DNA from: Pseudomonas kairouanensis
GTDB taxonomy: Bacteria; Pseudomonadota; Gammaproteobacteria; Pseudomonadales; Pseudomonadaceae
Length of the DNA stretch: 64,000 nt
Assembly: GCF_004682055.1 (NCBI RefSeq)
Contig: NZ_QUZU01000008.1
Coordinates: forward strand, 62,001 to 126,000
Reading direction: 5' to 3'
Shown here: in pieces, positions 46,663 to 58,596 of the stretch
How positions within the stretch are numbered: position 1 is the stretch's first letter
Layout: each line of letters starts with the position of its first letter
The notes under the pieces: generated by a model
What the model saw: the letters and a program-made list of their open reading frames with translations, nothing else
Databases searched by the model: none
What the model was told of the DNA's origin: nothing
Program-made: the position numbers and the translations under genes

Positions 46663-47205
46663 CTAGAACGTCAGTTCCACGGCCACGGTGTCGGTGTAGT
46701 TGCCTGCCGGCAGCCCCGCCTTGCCCACTGCCCGGCCGTAGAGGTTGACGGTCTGTGCCACACCGGTACTGGTGGCAAGGGTGATCACGCCATCGATGGC
46801 CAGCAGCGCGGAGTGCCCGCTGTCGGTGTAGAAGTCATAGGGCACGAAATTGCCCTGCCCGTCGGCCAACGCGCGGGTACCACCGGCGGAGGCATTGTCA
46901 TGGGCCCCGGCACGTACTTTGATGGTCGGCGTGGTCCCTGCCGAGCACAGCACCGACAGCGCCCCGCCCGTGCCGGTACCGCCGAGCAGTTGGGCGTCGG
47001 CATTGGTGAACAGGCTGTTGGTGGTACCGAAGTTCAGGCTACCGAAGTTCAGCCCGGTGGCTGCCCCGGAGCCGTTGACCTGGCAACTGGCAATCAGCGT
47101 CAGGCTGGAGGTGATCTGCCCCGTCACCGTGGTGGCGGCGTTGGCACTGGAGGCCATCGCCAGGCCTAGGGCACAAATGCCTAATCGAGCTACAAGTACA
47201 TGCAT
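46663..47205 (-). CDS. Spore coat U-domain pilus subunit 3 (major-pilin-like)
   Basis: A 180-residue subunit with a signal peptide (ending SSANA) and a SCPU domain: TVTGQITSSLTLIASCQVNGSGAATGLNFGSLNFG, ending AGNYTDTVAVELTF. This N-terminal half most resembles the major pilin CsuA/B or CupE1, although here it is third in the operon. The start at 47205 has AGGA 8 bases upstream; ATGs at 47214 and 47220 are weaker. Confidence 0.88.
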   Translation of the reverse strand: MHVLVARLGICALGLAMASSANAATTVTGQITSSLTLIASCQVNGSGAATGLNFGSLNFGTTNSLFTNADAQLLGGTGTGGALSVLCSAGTTPTIKVRAGAHDNASAGGTRALADGQGNFVPYDFYTDSGHSALLAIDGVITLATSTGVAQTVNLYGRAVGKAGLPAGNYTDTVAVELTF

Positions 47206-47223
47206 GATATCCATCCTCATGGT

Positions 47224-47769
47224 TTACCAATCCAGAGTCACCGTCAGGGTGTCTGTGTAGATGCCGGCCGGTAAGGCCCTGGTATTCGCCACCACCGAGC
47301 CGAATACCGGGATCGGTATCTGGGTGCCCCTGGTCACGACGAAATTGCGTTGCTGGCCGATGCTGTAGGCGCTCTGCCCCAAAGGGTCTGCCGACAGCCG
47401 GTAGGGTATGGTCTGGCGGCCATTGCTCAGGCGCCGGGTGCTTCCGTCGCCGTGGGCACCGCCATCGATGGTCACGGTGAAACTGCTGACCAGCGACGGG
47501 TTGCAGGACACCGACAACGGCGCCTTGTCACCATCGGTCACACCAGCGGCCAGGGGGCTGTCCCAGGTCGGGCCGGCACTGCCGAAGTCCAGCATCGCCG
47601 TGCCGCCGGTGGGGCTGACAGGTGCTGTGTCCACGCCTTTGCTCACCTCGCAACTGGCGGTGATCACCAGCCGTGCGTGGATCTGCCCGGTGGCGGCAGC
47701 TGCCTGCGCATCATCAGCCAGCAGCAGCAGGCCACCCATGGCCACCAGGGCCAGGCCACGGCTCACCAT
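47224..47769 (-). CDS. Spore coat U-domain pilus subunit 2
   Basis: A 181-residue subunit with a signal peptide (GLALVAMGGLLLLADDAQA) and a SCPU domain: TGQIHARLVITASCEVSKGV...AMLDFGSAGPTW, ending AGIYTDTLTVTLDW. Its start overlaps the end of subunit 1 by 7 bases. A longer frame reading (to 48048) runs inside subunit 1 and is not used. Confidence 0.88.
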   Translation of the reverse strand: MVSRGLALVAMGGLLLLADDAQAAAATGQIHARLVITASCEVSKGVDTAPVSPTGGTAMLDFGSAGPTWDSPLAAGVTDGDKAPLSVSCNPSLVSSFTVTIDGGAHGDGSTRRLSNGRQTIPYRLSADPLGQSAYSIGQQRNFVVTRGTQIPIPVFGSVVANTRALPAGIYTDTLTVTLDW

Positions 47770-48287
47770 GTGACCGTGACCTTGAGCAGGTCCGAATAAC
47801 GACCGACGGCGGGAATGTCCTTGAGCGGTTCGATGCGCCCGTAGAGCGGCAGGTCGACGCTGCCGGAGTCCGGCACCCGGCCACTGAGGGGCACATCCAC
47901 CGGCAGAGGAATACGCCGCGCGGCATCGGCGTAAATGCGATAGGGAATGGGTTTGCCCGAAGGGGTGGCGCTCAGGTAACGCACGTCGCCGGTGCCGCCA
48001 TGCAGGCCGCCGTCGACGCGCATCTGGTAAGGCGTGTCGGGGTTGCACTCCAGGCGCGGCTGGCGCTGACTGATCAGCGCCGCACTCAGGGGCCCGGCCG
48101 GGTCATCCAGACGCGGCCCGCTGCCAAAATCCAATACGCCAAGTTGCTCGATGCCAGCTTCGCGGGTGGTGCCCACCAGCTGACAGCCCCGCTGCACGTC
48201 GATACGCACCTCCACTTGGAGTTGCGCACCATAAGCCGTGTTGCAGAGCATCGCGCCCATGACTGCCAGTACTGCCGTTCCCTTCAC
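47763..48287 (-). CDS. Spore coat U-domain pilus subunit 1
   Basis: A 174-residue first gene of the pilus operon, with a signal peptide (VLAVMGAMLCNTAYG) and a SCPU domain whose first Cys is in VQRGCQLVGT and second in LECNPDTPYQMRVDGG; it ends VGRYSDLLKVTVTW. The start is GTG with AAGGA 9 bases upstream. The archaic usher operons Csu and CupE usually carry three such subunits; this one has four plus the tip. Confidence 0.87.
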   Translation of the reverse strand: MKGTAVLAVMGAMLCNTAYGAQLQVEVRIDVQRGCQLVGTTREAGIEQLGVLDFGSGPRLDDPAGPLSAALISQRQPRLECNPDTPYQMRVDGGLHGGTGDVRYLSATPSGKPIPYRIYADAARRIPLPVDVPLSGRVPDSGSVDLPLYGRIEPLKDIPAVGRYSDLLKVTVTW

Positions 48288-48475
48288 TGCCCCAAATCCT
48301 TGTACAGGGGTGACTGCTGTGTAGGAGGTTAGTCACTCAACGAGAAACTGCCAGTCTGGACAGGATTTCCTGCGCGCCATGCTTTTTTGAGATAGCTGGT
48401 GTGCCGCTTCTCTATTGGTCAAACCGCCACGAGCGCCCTAAAGTGAGCGACCACCGCCCTACAGAGTGATTTGCC

Positions 48476-49570
48476 TTGGCTGCGCGCTCCCTGATTCGTC
48501 GTCTACTCGGTAAAAAACCCGACACACTCGACGCCTCTGCCATCCCGTCTTTCTTTCAGCAAAAAGCCGCACAACAGGGCTATACCCTCAGCGCCGGGCA
48601 GACCCAAGCCATCACCGCCCTGGCCCGCGAAACCCAGCACCTGAGCGCCGGCCTTCCCACCCGCAGCCTGTACCTGCACGGGCCGGTGGGGCGCGGCAAA
48701 AGCTGGCTGCTGGACGGTTTTTTCCAGGCGTTGCCGATTGCCGACAAACAGCGTGTGCACTTCCACGATTTTTTTGCGCGTTTGCACCAAGGGATGTTCC
48801 AGCACCAGGGTCAGGACGATGCACTGGCAGTGACCCTGGATGAGCTGCTGGCTGGTTGCCAGGTGCTGTGCTTCGACGAATTCCACGTCCACGACATCGG
48901 CGATGCCATGCTCATCAGCCGCTTGTTCAAGGCCTTGTTCGAACGCGGCATCTGGGTGCTGGTCACCTCCAACTACGCGCCCGAAGGGCTGCTGCCCAAC
49001 CCGCTGTACCACCAACGCTTCAAGCCGGTGATCGACCTGATTGCCGCGCGCATGCAAGTGCTGGAGGTCAGCTCGCCCCAAGACTTTCGCAGCCTGCCCC
49101 AGGCCCAAAGTACCCAGCGCTTTACCAGCGGCCACTACGTTTGGCCGGGCACCGCCAGCCAGCGGGAAATGCTTGACCTTCCGGCAGCAGACTGCCCGCC
49201 ACAGCCGCTGATCGTCGGTAACCGCCAGTTACGCTGCCGCAGCGAGCAGGGCCGCACCATCGCCTTCACCTTCAACGACCTTTGCGAACAACTGACCGCG
49301 GTGATGGACTACCTGTTGCTGTGCCAGGACTTCGACCTCTGGATCATCGATGGCCTGCCGCACCTGGCCGACTGCCCGATTGCCGTTCAGCAGCGCTTCA
49401 TCAACCTGGTGGACGTGCTCTACGACAAGGACAAGCAGCTGATCCTGATCGGCCCAGGCCCCCTGGCCGAATCCCTGGCGGGCCAGGCCATCGATCTGGC
49501 GCGCACTGCCAGCCGCCTGGGTCAATTAGGGCAGGTGAACGCGCAAGCGCTGCCCGACCCGCTATCATGA
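48476..49570 (+). CDS. ZapE/AFG1-like ATPase (short paralogue)
   Basis: A 364-residue AAA+ ATPase. Walker A is LYLHGPVGRGKSWLLDGF (near residue 65) and Walker B is QVLCFDEFHVHDIGDAMLISRLF (near residue 135), followed by the sensor string WVLVTSNYAPEGLLPN. This is the AFG1/LACE1/ZapE family, linked to division-site or envelope protein control. The frame starts at TTG with no nearby ATG and only a weak ribosome site. It is probably a second ZapE-like protein rather than the housekeeping one. It is divergent from the pilus operon. Confidence 0.85.
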   Translation: MAARSLIRRLLGKKPDTLDASAIPSFFQQKAAQQGYTLSAGQTQAITALARETQHLSAGLPTRSLYLHGPVGRGKSWLLDGFFQALPIADKQRVHFHDFFARLHQGMFQHQGQDDALAVTLDELLAGCQVLCFDEFHVHDIGDAMLISRLFKALFERGIWVLVTSNYAPEGLLPNPLYHQRFKPVIDLIAARMQVLEVSSPQDFRSLPQAQSTQRFTSGHYVWPGTASQREMLDLPAADCPPQPLIVGNRQLRCRSEQGRTIAFTFNDLCEQLTAVMDYLLLCQDFDLWIIDGLPHLADCPIAVQQRFINLVDVLYDKDKQLILIGPGPLAESLAGQAIDLARTASRLGQLGQVNAQALPDPLS

Positions 49571-49610
49571 GCGGCTTTTACGCCTCCATTGCCCAGAGAC
49601 CGCGCCGTTC

Positions 49611-50912
49611 ATGCATACCCTCGCCCAACTCAAGGCCGGCCAACTGGCCGGTATCACGCGCCTGGACCTGTCCTGCGGGCTGACCGAATTCCCCCAGGAA
49701 ATCTTCGAACTGGCCGACTCCCTGGAAATCCTCAACCTCAGCGGCAACGCCCTGAGCAGCCTGCCCGACGACCTGCACCGCCTGCCCCACCTGCGTGTGC
49801 TGTTCTGCTCGGACAACCGGTTTACCGCACTGCCCGAATGCCTGGGCCAGTGCGCCAAACTGAGCATGATCGGCTTCAAGGCCAACCAGATCAGCTACGT
49901 ACCCGCCGCCGCCCTTCCACCGCTGCTGCGTTGGCTGATCCTCACCGACAACCAGATCAACCACCTGCCGGATGAACTGGGCCAAAGGCCGCTGCTGCAA
50001 AAATTCATGCTGGCCGGCAACCACTTGACCCATCTGCCGGAAAGCCTGGCCAACTGCCATAACCTCGAACTGCTGCGGATCGCCTCCAACCGCTTCACCC
50101 ACTTGCCACACTGGCTGCTGGCGTTGCCGAGCCTGACCTGGCTGGCCTACGCGGGTAACCCGGTGGAAATGGCGGTTGATGTACGGGCGGACGAAACGAC
50201 CCGTGAGATCCCATGGTCCGAGCTGGAACTGGCCGAGGTACTGGGCGAAGGCGCCTCGGGGGTCATTCACCAGGCGCTGTGGAAACCGGCGGGAAAACCC
50301 GTGGCCGTCAAACTCTACAAAGGCACCATCACCAGTGACGGCTCGCCGCTGCACGAAATGCAGGCCTGTATCGCGGCCGGACGGCACCCCAACCTGATCA
50401 AGGTGGAAGGTCGCGTCGTGGGCCACCCCGACGGGCAGGCCGCGCTGGTCATGGACCTGATAGACCCGAGCTACCGCAACCTCGCGGCCCTGCCGAGCCT
50501 GGCCTCGTGCAGCCGCGACGTCTACGAGCCCGGTACCCGTTTCAACCTGAAGGTGGCGCTGCGTATGGCACGGGGCATCGCGTCGGCGGCGGCACATTTG
50601 CACCGGCACGGCATCACCCATGGCGACCTGTATGGCCACAATATTTTGTGGAATGAAGACGGGGATTGCCTGCTGGGAGATTTTGGCGCGGCGTCGTTCC
50701 ATGCCACGGCGGACACCTTGGAGACCCGGGCATTGCAGCGCATTGAGGTGCGGGCGTTTGGGGTGTTGCTGGGGGAGTTGTTGGAGCGGGTTGAGGGGCA
50801 AGCAAGTGAGGAGCTGCTAGCGTTGCGCGACAGCTGCTGCCAGCCGGATGTGTTGGCGCGGCCGGGTTTCGACGAAATTGAAGCCGTACTCAACTCCCAC
50901 CAACACCACTAA
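49611..50912 (+). CDS. Leucine-rich-repeat protein kinase
   Basis: A 433-residue cytoplasmic protein. Residues ~15-185 hold seven LRR units of the L-x2-L-x2-N-x-L-x2-LP type. Residues ~205-430 form a Ser/Thr-kinase-like domain: G-loop LGEGASG (211-217), VAVK Lys234, alpha-C Glu249, catalytic loop HGDLYGHN (337-344) and LGDFG (Asp357). The Arg of HRD is Gly, as in non-RD kinases. There is no membrane segment. The target is unknown; it follows the ZapE-like gene by 40 bases and may be co-transcribed. Confidence 0.9.
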   Translation: MHTLAQLKAGQLAGITRLDLSCGLTEFPQEIFELADSLEILNLSGNALSSLPDDLHRLPHLRVLFCSDNRFTALPECLGQCAKLSMIGFKANQISYVPAAALPPLLRWLILTDNQINHLPDELGQRPLLQKFMLAGNHLTHLPESLANCHNLELLRIASNRFTHLPHWLLALPSLTWLAYAGNPVEMAVDVRADETTREIPWSELELAEVLGEGASGVIHQALWKPAGKPVAVKLYKGTITSDGSPLHEMQACIAAGRHPNLIKVEGRVVGHPDGQAALVMDLIDPSYRNLAALPSLASCSRDVYEPGTRFNLKVALRMARGIASAAAHLHRHGITHGDLYGHNILWNEDGDCLLGDFGAASFHATADTLETRALQRIEVRAFGVLLGELLERVEGQASEELLALRDSCCQPDVLARPGFDEIEAVLNSHQHH

Positions 50913-50916
50913 ACCC

Positions 50917-51011
50917 ATGTGGGAGGGAGCTTGCTCCCGATAGCAATGTGTCAGTCAATGTAGATATCGACTGTTACACCGCTATCGGGAGCAAGCCCCC
51001 TCCCACATTTG
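50917..51011. repeat. REPIN (GAGGGGG type)
   Basis: Arms ATGTGGGAGGGAGCTTGCTC CCGATAGC and CGCTATCGGGAGCAAGCCCC flank a ~40-base centre. The left arm has GGGAGC for GGGGGC, so one stem position is mismatched. It lies between the convergent kinase and yebC genes. Confidence 0.88.
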
Positions 51012-51034
51012 GACTGTGTTCCTTCAGCCAGGAA

Positions 51035-51742
51035 TCAGCCAGCCAACCCAACGAACATATCCTGCACGTCATCATGGTTGTCCAGCCCTTCCAGGAAGGC
51101 TTCAACCTCGGCCATCTGCTCATCGGTCAAGCCGCTCACCGGGTTCTTGGCGATGTAACCCAGCTTGGCCGACAGCACGGTGAAGCCTTGCTCCGGCAGC
51201 GCTTTCTGTACCGCGTCCAGGTCGCTGGTCTCGGTGATGAACAGGGTGCTGCCTTCTTCTTCGCCGTCTTCGAAATCCTGGGCGCCCGCTTCGATAGCGG
51301 CCATTTCCGGATCTGCATCCGGGGTATCCGGCGAGGCTTCGATCAGGCCGACGTGGTTGAAGTCCCAGGCCACGGAGCCGGAGGCACCCAGTTGACCCTT
51401 GCGGAACGCCACGCGGATTTCCGCTACGGTGCGGTTGATGTTGTCGGTCACGCACTCGACGATCAGCGGCACCTGGTGCGGCGCGAAGCCTTCGTAGGTC
51501 ACGCGGTGGTACTGCACGGTTTCACCCAAGAGGCCCGCACCTTTCTTGATGGCGCGCTCCAGGGTCTCCTTGGGCATCGAGGCCTTTTTGGCCTGCTCCA
51601 CCACCAGACGCAAGTGGGCGTTGGTCGCGGTGTCGGCACCGTTGCGGGCAGCGATGGTGATTTCTTTCACCAGCTTGCCGAAGATCTTACCCTTGGCATT
51701 GGATGCCGCTTCTTTATGTTTGACTTTCCACTGTGCGCCCAT
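51035..51742 (-). CDS. YebC/PmpR-family regulatory protein
   Basis: A 235-residue cytoplasmic protein, with [28 protein letters not shown] at the N-terminus and [36 protein letters not shown] sequence in the middle, as in TACO1/YebC proteins. The family includes the quorum-sensing regulator PmpR and translation-linked factors. It stands alone on the minus strand with GGAAGAGAG before the ATG. Confidence 0.92.
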   Translation of the reverse strand: MGAQWKVKHKEAASNAKGKIFGKLVKEITIAARNGADTATNAHLRLVVEQAKKASMPKETLERAIKKGAGLLGETVQYHRVTYEGFAPHQVPLIVECVTDNINRTVAEIRVAFRKGQLGASGSVAWDFNHVGLIEASPDTPDADPEMAAIEAGAQDFEDGEEEGSTLFITETSDLDAVQKALPEQGFTVLSAKLGYIAKNPVSGLTDEQMAEVEAFLEGLDNHDDVQDMFVGLAG

Positions 51743-51842
51743 GACTCACTCTCTTCCTGTCCATCGCGCCCAAACGTCTACTGGCCGGCGCTTTGGGGGC
51801 AGAGTTTATAGGGCAAAAACACAACGTTCCACCAAAAATCCG

Positions 51843-52700
51843 TCAGGGCGCCAACTCGAAAAACGCCTGGATCAGCCGTAATGAACGGCGCCGTTCCAGG
51901 CAACCCAGCATGTGCCGGTTGACCAGGCCATCCCCTTGCAAAGCGATCGCCTGCACCCTGGGGTCGGGGCTGACCTCAATGGACGACACCACCCCAACCC
52001 CCAGTTCGGCGGCGACGGCTTCGGTCACCGCCTCGCGGCTGTCCAGTTCCAGCAACACCTTGGGCTGCACGCCCGCGGCCTCACAGGCCTGATCAAATGT
52101 ACGGCGCGTGATGGAACCGGGCTCACGCAGCACCATGATCTGTTCGTGCAGTTGCGCCAGGTGAATGCCGTCAGGCTGAGTGGCAAAGGCATGGCCGGCG
52201 GGCACCAGCGCGCAGATCCGCGACTGGCTCAACGCCTTCAGATACAGGCCATTGCGCGGTTCCACCTCAGTCAGCACCGCCACATCCGCATGTTCGGACA
52301 ACAACGCCGCCAAGGTGTCCTGGGCGTTGCCCAGGCGCAGGTTGACGGTGATGCCGGGGTAACGCGCCCGCAGGCTGGCGATCATCGGCATCACCAGGTG
52401 CGGCCCATCCGCCGCCACTTCCAGGCGCCCGGTGAGCAACTGACGGTTGGCTTCGAGCAGGGCCTGCGCCTCATCCACCAAGCCAAAGATGGCACGGGTG
52501 ATCGCCGCCAGCCGTGCACCCTCCTCGGTCACCTCCACGCGTCGCGCGGTGCGCCGCAGCAGGGGGATCTGGTAGTACTCCTCCAGCGCCTTGATATGCC
52601 CGGTCACCGCCGGCTGGCTGATAAACAGCCGCGCTGCAGCACGGGTAAAACTGCCCTCACGGGCCACGGCATCGAATGCACGCAGTTGGAACAGGTTCAT
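51843..52700 (-). CDS. LysR-family regulator of 2-aminoethylphosphonate catabolism
   Basis: A 285-residue LysR protein. The DNA-binding domain is MNLFQLRAFDAVAREGSFTRAAARLFISQPAVTGHIKALEEYYQIPLLRRTARRVEVTEEG, followed by the effector domain. The start at 52700 is the canonical LysR N-terminus; an upstream in-frame reading is inside phnW. It is divergent from phnW-phnX with a 109-base gap, so it is the likely AEP-responsive activator. Confidence 0.9.
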   Translation of the reverse strand: MNLFQLRAFDAVAREGSFTRAAARLFISQPAVTGHIKALEEYYQIPLLRRTARRVEVTEEGARLAAITRAIFGLVDEAQALLEANRQLLTGRLEVAADGPHLVMPMIASLRARYPGITVNLRLGNAQDTLAALLSEHADVAVLTEVEPRNGLYLKALSQSRICALVPAGHAFATQPDGIHLAQLHEQIMVLREPGSITRRTFDQACEAAGVQPKVLLELDSREAVTEAVAAELGVGVVSSIEVSPDPRVQAIALQGDGLVNRHMLGCLERRRSLRLIQAFFELAP

Positions 52701-52809
52701 AGCTATCGGCCTCACTGATGGCTCGCATAACAACAAACAATTTGATTGATAACAAGCCAAACTGCAATTTAGGCGTCGTAGATTCAGCCCAGTTTCACGA
52801 GGATTTGAA

Positions 52810-53931
52810 ATGACCGCGCCTATCCTGCTCACGCCCGGCCCCCTGACCACCTCCGCCCGCACCCGCCAGGCGATGCTAGTGGATTGGGGCTCCTGGGACG
52901 AGCGCTTCAACCAACTCACCGCCAGCGTCTGCGAGCAGTTGCTGGCGATCATCAATGGCAGCGCCAGCCACCATTGCGTACCGTTGCAAGGCAGCGGCAC
53001 CTTTGCCGTCGAAGCCGCCATCGGCACCCTGGTCCCGCGTGACGGCAAAGTACTGGTGTTGATCAACGGCGCCTACGGCAAGCGCCTGGCGATGATCTGT
53101 AAAGTGCTCGGTCGCGGCTTCAGCACCTTTGAAACCGCCGAGGACCAACCCACCACCGCCGCCGACGTCGACCACCTGCTGCGCGCCGACAGCGCCATCA
53201 CCCACGTTGCGTTGATCCACTGCGAAACCAGCACTGGCATCCTCAACCCGTTGCCGCAAATCGCCGATGTGGTCAAACACCACGGCAAGCGCTTGATCAT
53301 CGATGCCATGAGTTCGTTCGGCGCATTGCCCATCGATGCCCGTGAAGTGCCGTTCGATGCCCTCATCGCCGCCTCCGGCAAATGCCTGGAGGGCGTGCCC
53401 GGCATGGGTTTCGTCTTCGCCAGCACGCAAGCGCTGGCCGCAGCCCAGGGCAATTGCCACTCCCTGGCGCTGGACCTGTTCGAGCAGCACGCCTACATGA
53501 CCAAGACCGGCCAGTGGCGTTTTACCCCGCCCACCCATGTGGTGGCCGCGCTGCATGAAGCGCTGCAGCAATACGCCGAAGAAGGCGGCCTGCGCGCACG
53601 GTATCAACGCTACGCCGGCAATTGCCAGGCGCTACTGGACGGCATGACCGAACTGGGCCTGCGCAGCTTCCTGCCAGCGGCGATCCAGGCGCCGATCATC
53701 GTCACTTTCCATGCGCCCCAACACCCGCGCTACCAGTTCAAGGACTTCTACGAACGGGTCAAGGCCCGGGGTTTCATCCTGTATCCCGGCAAATTGACCC
53801 AGGTGGAAACCTTTCGCGTGGGCTGCATCGGCCATGTCGACACCCCCGACATGCACGCCGCCGTCGCCGCCATCGCCGAGGCACTGCACGCCATGGGCAT
53901 CACCCTTTCTTCTATTGGATCGCACGCATGA
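52810..53931 (+). CDS. phnW: 2-aminoethylphosphonate-pyruvate transaminase
   Basis: A 373-residue PLP-dependent class V aminotransferase converting 2-aminoethylphosphonate plus pyruvate to phosphonoacetaldehyde plus alanine. Strings [28 protein letters not shown] and [43 protein letters not shown] contain the Schiff-base Lys (SGKCLEG). The stop overlaps the phnX ATG. Confidence 0.97.
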   Translation: MTAPILLTPGPLTTSARTRQAMLVDWGSWDERFNQLTASVCEQLLAIINGSASHHCVPLQGSGTFAVEAAIGTLVPRDGKVLVLINGAYGKRLAMICKVLGRGFSTFETAEDQPTTAADVDHLLRADSAITHVALIHCETSTGILNPLPQIADVVKHHGKRLIIDAMSSFGALPIDAREVPFDALIAASGKCLEGVPGMGFVFASTQALAAAQGNCHSLALDLFEQHAYMTKTGQWRFTPPTHVVAALHEALQQYAEEGGLRARYQRYAGNCQALLDGMTELGLRSFLPAAIQAPIIVTFHAPQHPRYQFKDFYERVKARGFILYPGKLTQVETFRVGCIGHVDTPDMHAAVAAIAEALHAMGITLSSIGSHA

Positions 53932-54755
53932 ACTACCACAACCCCAACACCCTCCAGGCCGTGATTCTCGATTGGGCTGGCACCGTCGTCGACTTCGGCT
54001 CCTTTGCGCCCACCCAGATCTTCGTCGAGGCCTTTGCCGAGTTCGGCGTGCAGGTTTCCATCGAAGAAGCCCGGGGCCCAATGGGCATGGGCAAATGGGA
54101 CCATATCCGCACCCTGTGCAATCAGCCCAGCGTGGCCGAGCGCTATCGCCAGGTTTTTGGACGTACGCCCACCGACGATGACGTCACCGCCCTTTACCAG
54201 CGCTTCATGCCGCTGCAGATCGAGAAGATCGCCGAGCATTCGGCGCTGATACCCGGCGCCCTCGACACCATCGCCCGGCTGCGCCTGCAAGGCCTCAAGA
54301 TCGGCTCCTGCTCCGGCTACCCCAAGCAGGTGATGGACAAGGTCGTGGCCTTGGCCGCCACCAACGGCTACTACGCCGACCATGTGGTGGCCACCGACGA
54401 AGTGCCCAACGGCCGCCCCTGGCCGGCCCAGGCCCTGGCCAACGTGATTGCCCTGGGCATTGATGATGTAGCGGCCTGCGTGAAGGTCGACGACACAGTG
54501 CCAGGCATCCTTGAAGGCCGTCGCGCCGGTATGTGGACCGTGGCCCTGACCTGCTCCGGCAATGCCCTGGGCCTGACCTACGAGCAGTTCCGCGCCCTGG
54601 ACGCCGTCACCCTGGCCAGTGAGCGCCAGCGCATCAAGGCGATGTTCGCTGGCGCACGCCCCCACTACCTGATCGACACCATTACTGACCTGCCAGCGGT
54701 GATCGCCGATATCAACGCGCGACTGATCCTTGGCGAAATGCCCCAGCGCCACTGA
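53928..54755 (+). CDS. phnX: Phosphonoacetaldehyde hydrolase (phosphonatase)
   Basis: A 275-residue HAD-superfamily enzyme that cleaves the C-P bond of phosphonoacetaldehyde. The nucleophile motif is [17 protein letters not shown] (Asp15), the Schiff-base Lys56 is in MGMGKWDHI, and the later loops are [14 protein letters not shown] and [23 protein letters not shown]. The start at 53928 overlaps the phnW stop (ATGA). Together with phnW it releases phosphate, ammonia equivalents and acetaldehyde from 2-aminoethylphosphonate. Confidence 0.97.
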   Translation: MNYHNPNTLQAVILDWAGTVVDFGSFAPTQIFVEAFAEFGVQVSIEEARGPMGMGKWDHIRTLCNQPSVAERYRQVFGRTPTDDDVTALYQRFMPLQIEKIAEHSALIPGALDTIARLRLQGLKIGSCSGYPKQVMDKVVALAATNGYYADHVVATDEVPNGRPWPAQALANVIALGIDDVAACVKVDDTVPGILEGRRAGMWTVALTCSGNALGLTYEQFRALDAVTLASERQRIKAMFAGARPHYLIDTITDLPAVIADINARLILGEMPQRH

Positions 54756-54869
54756 TAGAGGTCAAGACAAGCGCACTTACGCCAGGCAAAGCGCTCAAAA
54801 CCGGCATACAGTTACAGCACTCCATCACCCAAGAATGGAGGTTTGCCCTGATGAGTGAGGAACCCAGCG

Positions 54870-55427
54870 ATGCCGTGGAAGAACTCCGATACGCGTTACA
54901 GCACCATGTCGATTGCGTTGCATTGGTTGATGGTGGTGCTACTGGCGGTGGTCTACGCCTGCATTGAGCTACGCGGCCAGTTTCCCAAAGGCAGTGGCGC
55001 GCGAACGTTGATCGTGGAGATGCACTTCATGTTCGGCCTTACGGTATTCGTGCTGGTGTGGCTGCGCCTGTTTGCCCGCAGCCTGGGGGTGGCGCCGAAG
55101 ATCGTGCCGGCACCGCCGCAATGGCAAAGCCTGCTGGCCACGCTGATGCATGTGGCGCTGTATGCGTTGATGATCGGCATGCCGATTGCCGGTTGGCTGA
55201 TCGTCAGTGCCGAGGGGCATTCGGTGATGTTCTATGGCATGGAGTTGCCGCCGTTGATCGCCGAAAACAAAGCGTTAGCCAAGCAGATCGAGGGTTGGCA
55301 TGTGTGGTTTGGCAAGGTGGGGTATTGGTTGATTGGGCTGCATGCGTTGGCGGGGATCTTTCATCACTATGTGATGCGCGATAACACGGCGTTGCGCATG
55401 ATGCCGGGTAAACGGGCTAACCCTTGA
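54870..55427 (+). CDS. Cytochrome b561
   Basis: A 185-residue four-helix haem-b membrane protein. Haem His candidates lie in MSIALHWLMVVLLAVVYA, LIVEMHFMFGLTVFVLVWLRL, LLATLMHVALYALMIGMPIAGWLI and WLIGLHALAGIFHHYVM. The start at 54870 has AGGA 9 bases upstream; a GTG 15 bases earlier is less likely. It is convergent with the next gene (11-base overlap of the ends). The electron acceptor is unknown. Confidence 0.92.
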   Translation: MPWKNSDTRYSTMSIALHWLMVVLLAVVYACIELRGQFPKGSGARTLIVEMHFMFGLTVFVLVWLRLFARSLGVAPKIVPAPPQWQSLLATLMHVALYALMIGMPIAGWLIVSAEGHSVMFYGMELPPLIAENKALAKQIEGWHVWFGKVGYWLIGLHALAGIFHHYVMRDNTALRMMPGKRANP

Positions 55428-56310
55428 ACCCTCGGCGACCTTGCAGGCCGCCGGTGTGGATGAAGATCAGGCGAGTGCCGGGGGCAAAGCGCCCGGCCTC
55501 GATCTGGTGCTTCAGGGCCAGCAATGCCTTGGCGGTATAGAGCGGTTCCAGCGGCAAGCCGCAGGCCTGCTCCGTCGCCTCGATAAAGCTGAGCAACTGC
55601 GGGTCGACCTTGGCAAATCCCCCTCGGCTGGCGTCCAACAGTTCATAACGTCCCTGCACGATGGCATCCACGTTCTGCGCCACGCCGTGGCCATCCGGCA
55701 CGGCCATGGCGCCATACACAGGGTGCGCGCCCGCCTCCGCCAACACCAGCCCCGCCAGTGTGGTGCCCGTCCCTGCCGCCAGCCACCAAGCGTCATAGTC
55801 GGCCCAGCCCAATGCAGGCAGCTGCGCCTTCGCCTGTTCCACCAGCACGCCACACCCCACGGCGCCCGCCAACCCACCACCGCCTTCGGGCACGGGATGC
55901 AAATCGGGGTATTGCTCAAGCCAGGGCAACCAGAAACCCGCTTCATGCCGCGCACGATAGCCGCCATAACCTAGCCAATGCAGCTGCATGCCGAACGCTT
56001 TCAGGTCGTGGAGGGTGGGGTTGTCTTGGGGATGACCGCGCAACAGGCCAACCGTGGGGAAATCAAAGCGTTTCCCCGCCGCCGCCAACGCATGCAGGTG
56101 ATTGGAGTACGCACCGCCCAGGCTGATGATGCCGCGGGCCTCGTGCGCCTGGGCCAGGTGCCCACGGAGTTTGAACCACTTGTTGCCGCTGATCAGGGGG
56201 TCGATGCGGTCCAGGCGCAGCACGGCCAGCTCGACCCCTTGCAGCCAATCCAGGTGCAGGGGTTCAAGGGGAGCGTGGGGAAGCCAATCGAACGGGCCCA
56301 TCGGGTGCAT
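55417..56310 (-). CDS. PLP-dependent ACC deaminase/D-cysteine desulfhydrase family protein
   Basis: A 297-residue fold-type II PLP enzyme. RIDPLISGNKWFKLRGHLAQA holds the PLP Lys (NKWFKLR), followed by ISLGGAYSNHLHALAAAGKR and AAGTGTTLAGLVLA (phosphate-binding Gly loop). It is shorter than true ACC deaminases (about 338 residues), and D-cysteine desulfhydrase activity is an equal possibility. No strong ribosome site distinguishes ATG 56310 from ATG 56301 or TTG 56322. Confidence 0.82.
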   Translation of the reverse strand: MHPMGPFDWLPHAPLEPLHLDWLQGVELAVLRLDRIDPLISGNKWFKLRGHLAQAHEARGIISLGGAYSNHLHALAAAGKRFDFPTVGLLRGHPQDNPTLHDLKAFGMQLHWLGYGGYRARHEAGFWLPWLEQYPDLHPVPEGGGGLAGAVGCGVLVEQAKAQLPALGWADYDAWWLAAGTGTTLAGLVLAEAGAHPVYGAMAVPDGHGVAQNVDAIVQGRYELLDASRGGFAKVDPQLLSFIEATEQACGLPLEPLYTAKALLALKHQIEAGRFAPGTRLIFIHTGGLQGRRGFKG

Positions 56311-56344
56311 CTCAATGTGCAAAGGGCCCGTAGTCTATGCCGCC

Positions 56345-58444
<2,100 letters not shown>

Positions 58445-58596
58445 TTATGTCCCACAGACTAAGAGGCGGTGGACGACGGCTCAATGACCGAAACTGACAA
58501 GTTATTGATCCAAATGCACAGCACCCCTTGGCAAGCCGGTCCACGGGCCCTACCCTAGTCGGCGAACCCCGCTGCCGGTCTGTTGTCTGTTGCCCC

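Noticed and set aside
48310-48336. GTGACT-N15-AGTCAC inverted repeat before the pilus operon
   Set aside because: Symmetry is short and no second copy was found; too weak to call an operator.
53622-53927. Upstream extension of phnX
   Set aside because: It lies within phnW; the ATGA overlap at 53928 gives the conserved HAD N-terminus.
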